From Patescibacteria group bacterium (lineage in GTDB: Bacteria > Patescibacteriota > Microgenomatia > UBA1400 > MFAQ01): a stretch of DNA of 14,414 bases. The stretch is from positions 1 through 14,414 of the forward strand of contig JAHJQJ010000041.1 of the NCBI GenBank assembly GCA_018819325.1. The letters run 5' to 3'. Each line of letters starts with the position of its first letter. The first letter of the stretch is position 1. Positions 12,358 through 14,414 of this stretch are shown piece by piece. A program made the translations under genes and the position numbers. The notes beneath the pieces were generated by a model. The model was not told the DNA's origin and made no database searches. It saw only the letters and a list, made by a program, of their open reading frames with translations.

Positions 12358-13140
12358 ATGAATTATTGGACACAATTAAGCATAGACTATGCTAATCAAA
12401 GGAGTTATTTAGACGACCTTTTCCAAGTTTACCCCACAATCCCTGATGGAATCAGAAACATCGACGATGAACTATGGAAAATTATTGAAAAAGCATTTAA
12501 CAAGAAAGATAACACCACGCTACTAGAGAGTCTTTTAAAAATGGACTTATTTCCAATTAAAGACTCGTACGTTGCCTATCTCAAACGTGATAATACATCG
12601 ATAAAACGAAACCCCGCCACAGTTGATCGTTTGTGTGGACGCCTTTATGAAATGGGTCTTAATGAAATTTTTTCCCGGTCATCAGAACCAAAGGAAACAA
12701 ACCGTCAAATTGGACCATTATTTAAACGCTGGGTTGCCAAAAAATCTTTAGGCGTTCAACCATTAAGACCTGATAAATTCATAAAAGCAAGGGGTAATGT
12801 CATTTTAGACGCAAGCGATGCAGAAATGATGTTATTTGCTAATAAACATTTGAATTACAAACACAATAAAGGTTTAGATTTTATCGGACGTTTTAATGGA
12901 AAATATGTAATAGGAGAAGCAAAATTTCTAACCGATTTTGGCGGACATCAAAACGCACAATTTAACGATGCCGTTTCGACCTTGAAGTCAAGGGGGGTAA
13001 ATGCAACCATAATTGCCATTCTTGACGGAGTGCTTTACATCAAAAACAAAAATAAAATGCACAAAAATATAACAGGAAAATTAAAAAACGAAAACATAGT
13101 GAGTGCGCTGGTTTTACGCCAATTTCTTTACCAGCTTTAG
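12358..13140 (+). CDS. Type II restriction endonuclease (PD-(D/E)XK)
   Basis: This 260-residue protein is most likely the cutting half of a restriction-modification system. The nuclease core is GLDFIGRFNGKYVIGEAKFL (172-191), giving D174, E187 and K189 of a PD-(D/E)XK site, followed by QNAQFNDAVSTL (198-209), typical of the helix after the core. The N-terminal half has LFPIKDSYVAYLKRD (64-78) and KETNRQIGPLFKRW (112-125), which to me recall Tsp45I-type enzymes, but I cannot confirm that and the recognition site is unknown. The methyltransferase gene follows after two bases, the main support for the call. The start has TAGAAT six bases before it, no ribosome site, and a possible 11-codon ORF upstream. 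Confidence 0.82.
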   Translation: MNYWTQLSIDYANQRSYLDDLFQVYPTIPDGIRNIDDELWKIIEKAFNKKDNTTLLESLLKMDLFPIKDSYVAYLKRDNTSIKRNPATVDRLCGRLYEMGLNEIFSRSSEPKETNRQIGPLFKRWVAKKSLGVQPLRPDKFIKARGNVILDASDAEMMLFANKHLNYKHNKGLDFIGRFNGKYVIGEAKFLTDFGGHQNAQFNDAVSTLKSRGVNATIIAILDGVLYIKNKNKMHKNITGKLKNENIVSALVLRQFLYQL

Positions 13141-13142
13141 AT

Positions 13143-14279
13143 ATGATAATTACATACGAAAACAAAAAATCGAAGGAGGATATTATCACCCAAACGGTAA
13201 GTGCAAAACTAGAAACCATCTTTGGAGAAAAGACTAAAAACAAACTTATTCAGGGCAATAATATTCAAGTTTTAAAAACCTTGCTTAGCGATTATTCTGG
13301 CAAGGTGGATCTCATTTACATCGACCCACCCTTTGCCACAAACGGACATTTTAAAATAAGTGACGAGCGTGCAAACACGGTTAGTAGTAGCAATGACGAC
13401 ACAATCGCATATAGCGATACTCTTATCGGAGATGATTTTTTAGAATTTTTACGAGAACGTTTAATTTTTTTACGAGAACTTTTATCCGAGAGAGGTTCAA
13501 TCTACCTGCATATTGATTATAAAGTCGGACACTATGTAAAACTCATTATGGATGAAATTTTTGGACGCACTATGTTCCGAAATGATATTACTCGTATTAA
13601 GTGCAACCCTAAAAATTTTTCTCGCAAAGCATATGGCAACATAAAAGACTTAATACTTTTTTACTCAAAATCAGAAAATCCAATTTGGAATGAACCACAC
13701 ACCTCTTTCACAGAAGCAGATAAAAATCGTTTATTCAAAAGGATTGATAGAGATGGACGCAGATATACAACAATTCCACTTCACGCACCCGGAGAAACTA
13801 CCAACGGCGACACTGGCAAAGAGTGGAGGGGTGTAAAACCACCAACGGGCCGTCATTGGCGTAGTGCTCCTTCAGTTTTAGAAAAATTAGACAAACAAGG
13901 CCTCATTGAGTGGTCCAAAAATGGAGTTCCTCGCAAAAAAATATTCCTTGCCGAAAAAAAAGGAAAAAAAATGCAAGATATTTGGGAATTTAAAGACCCG
14001 CAATATCCAAAATATCCAACAGAAAAGAGTTTGGATTTATTAAAATTTATTGTAAAGGCGTCTTCGAACGAAGGTGATTTGGTGCTGGATTGTTTTTGCG
14101 GTTCTGGAACAACACTTGTTGCTGCACAAGAATTAAACAGGAATTGGATCGGGGTTGATCAGTCTGACCAAGCTATCAAAGTTGCGCAAAAAAAACTGTT
14201 CCAAATACCTGCAAGCCTTTTTTCAAAAGTTGAATATGAATTTTTAAAACAGCACAACGTAAGAGTTCACACCTCCTGA
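13143..14279 (+). CDS. Site-specific DNA methyltransferase (beta class)
   Basis: The protective half of the restriction-modification pair: it methylates adenine N6 or cytosine N4 in DNA. In its 378 residues the catalytic motif IV, YIDPPFATNGHF (59-70), comes before the SAM motif I, LDCFCGSGTT (315-324), the beta-class order shared with HinfI-like and type III enzymes. The target-recognition region between (about 190-290) has WRGVKPPTGRHWR (228-240), GLIEWSKNGVPRKKIFL and DIWEF, a recurrent module of adenine methyltransferases. NWIGVDQSDQAIKVAQ (334-349) is motif II. The protein appears full length. It begins two bases after the endonuclease stop, without its own ribosome site, so it depends on the same transcript. 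The order nuclease-first is worth noting. Specificity unknown. Confidence 0.93.
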   Translation: MIITYENKKSKEDIITQTVSAKLETIFGEKTKNKLIQGNNIQVLKTLLSDYSGKVDLIYIDPPFATNGHFKISDERANTVSSSNDDTIAYSDTLIGDDFLEFLRERLIFLRELLSERGSIYLHIDYKVGHYVKLIMDEIFGRTMFRNDITRIKCNPKNFSRKAYGNIKDLILFYSKSENPIWNEPHTSFTEADKNRLFKRIDRDGRRYTTIPLHAPGETTNGDTGKEWRGVKPPTGRHWRSAPSVLEKLDKQGLIEWSKNGVPRKKIFLAEKKGKKMQDIWEFKDPQYPKYPTEKSLDLLKFIVKASSNEGDLVLDCFCGSGTTLVAAQELNRNWIGVDQSDQAIKVAQKKLFQIPASLFSKVEYEFLKQHNVRVHTS

Positions 14280-14352
14280 ACGAGTTTTACCAAACCACTT
14301 CTCTGATCATCTTGTAAGTACATAAATATGCTGATACATCCATAAATTGTTC

Positions 14353-14381
14353 TTGACACATGCTTGGGTTCTTGTTAAACT
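14353..14381 (+). promoter_or_regulatory. Near-consensus promoter of the last gene
   Basis: TTGACA (14353-14358) and TAAACT (14376-14381) are exactly 17 bases apart, with TGT before the -10 giving an extended motif. AACTTAAGTT (14378-14387) is a palindrome overlapping the -10. An ATG follows nine bases after the -10. The preceding 14280-14352 shows nothing else. Confidence 0.65.
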
Positions 14382-14390
14382 TAAGTTAAG

Positions 14391-14414
14391 ATGAAAAATC
14401 TGCCCCAATCACGA
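14391..14414 (+). CDS. Partial start of an unidentified gene
   Basis: ATG 14391 opens a frame MKNLPQSR that runs off the window. Support is only the strong promoter directly upstream and absence of any stop in eight codons. Too little is seen to name it. Confidence 0.35.

Overview
The window looks like a chromosomal segment of a small-genome, AT-rich bacterium, most likely a member of the Candidate Phyla Radiation (Patescibacteria, Microgenomates-like). This placement is an inference from gene content: a shortened DNA polymerase III delta subunit, a bifunctional phosphoglucose/phosphomannose isomerase in place of a classical Pgi, an HELLH metallopeptidase inside the ruv operon, and almost no Shine-Dalgarno sites. 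UGA ends many genes (ruvC, ruvA, the metallopeptidase gene, both sugar-phosphate genes, fic, the DNA methyltransferase), so this is not one of the lineages that recode UGA.

Bases 1-4113 form an accessory block. A GNAT-type acetyltransferase (minus strand) diverges from a 738-residue primase-helicase fusion of the TOTE conflict-system type. A perfect palindrome plus a direct repeat lies between them. The fusion protein converges on a frameshifted gene relic and a small P-loop kinase, both on the minus strand.

Bases 4224-4399 hold a compact unit with its own promoter, a near-perfect Shine-Dalgarno site, a 14-16 residue poly-lysine ORF and a strong intrinsic terminator. Next come ruvC and then ruvA-ruvB-metallopeptidase-holA with overlapping reading frames, which together form a Holliday-junction, repair and replication cluster. 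A cluster of REP-like palindromes separates this from an overlapping pair of sugar-phosphate genes (PGI/PMI isomerase and phosphohexomutase).

From 10084 to the end the window is accessory again: a SAM methyltransferase, a deletion relic of a DUF1016/YhcG-type nuclease gene, a Fic AMP-transferase with autoinhibitory motif and winged helix, and a type II restriction-modification pair. REP-like palindromes lie between these genes, and four genes in the window end inside such a palindrome. The last 62 bases carry a near-consensus promoter and the first codons of another gene.

Several genes have a -10-like hexamer 6-8 bases before the start codon and no ribosome binding site, which suggests leaderless transcripts. 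The most interesting candidates are the single-gene TOTE-like primase-helicase with a C-terminal sliding-clamp-like motif, the poly-lysine micro-ORF unit, and the composite REP elements that supply both stop codons and -10-like sequences.
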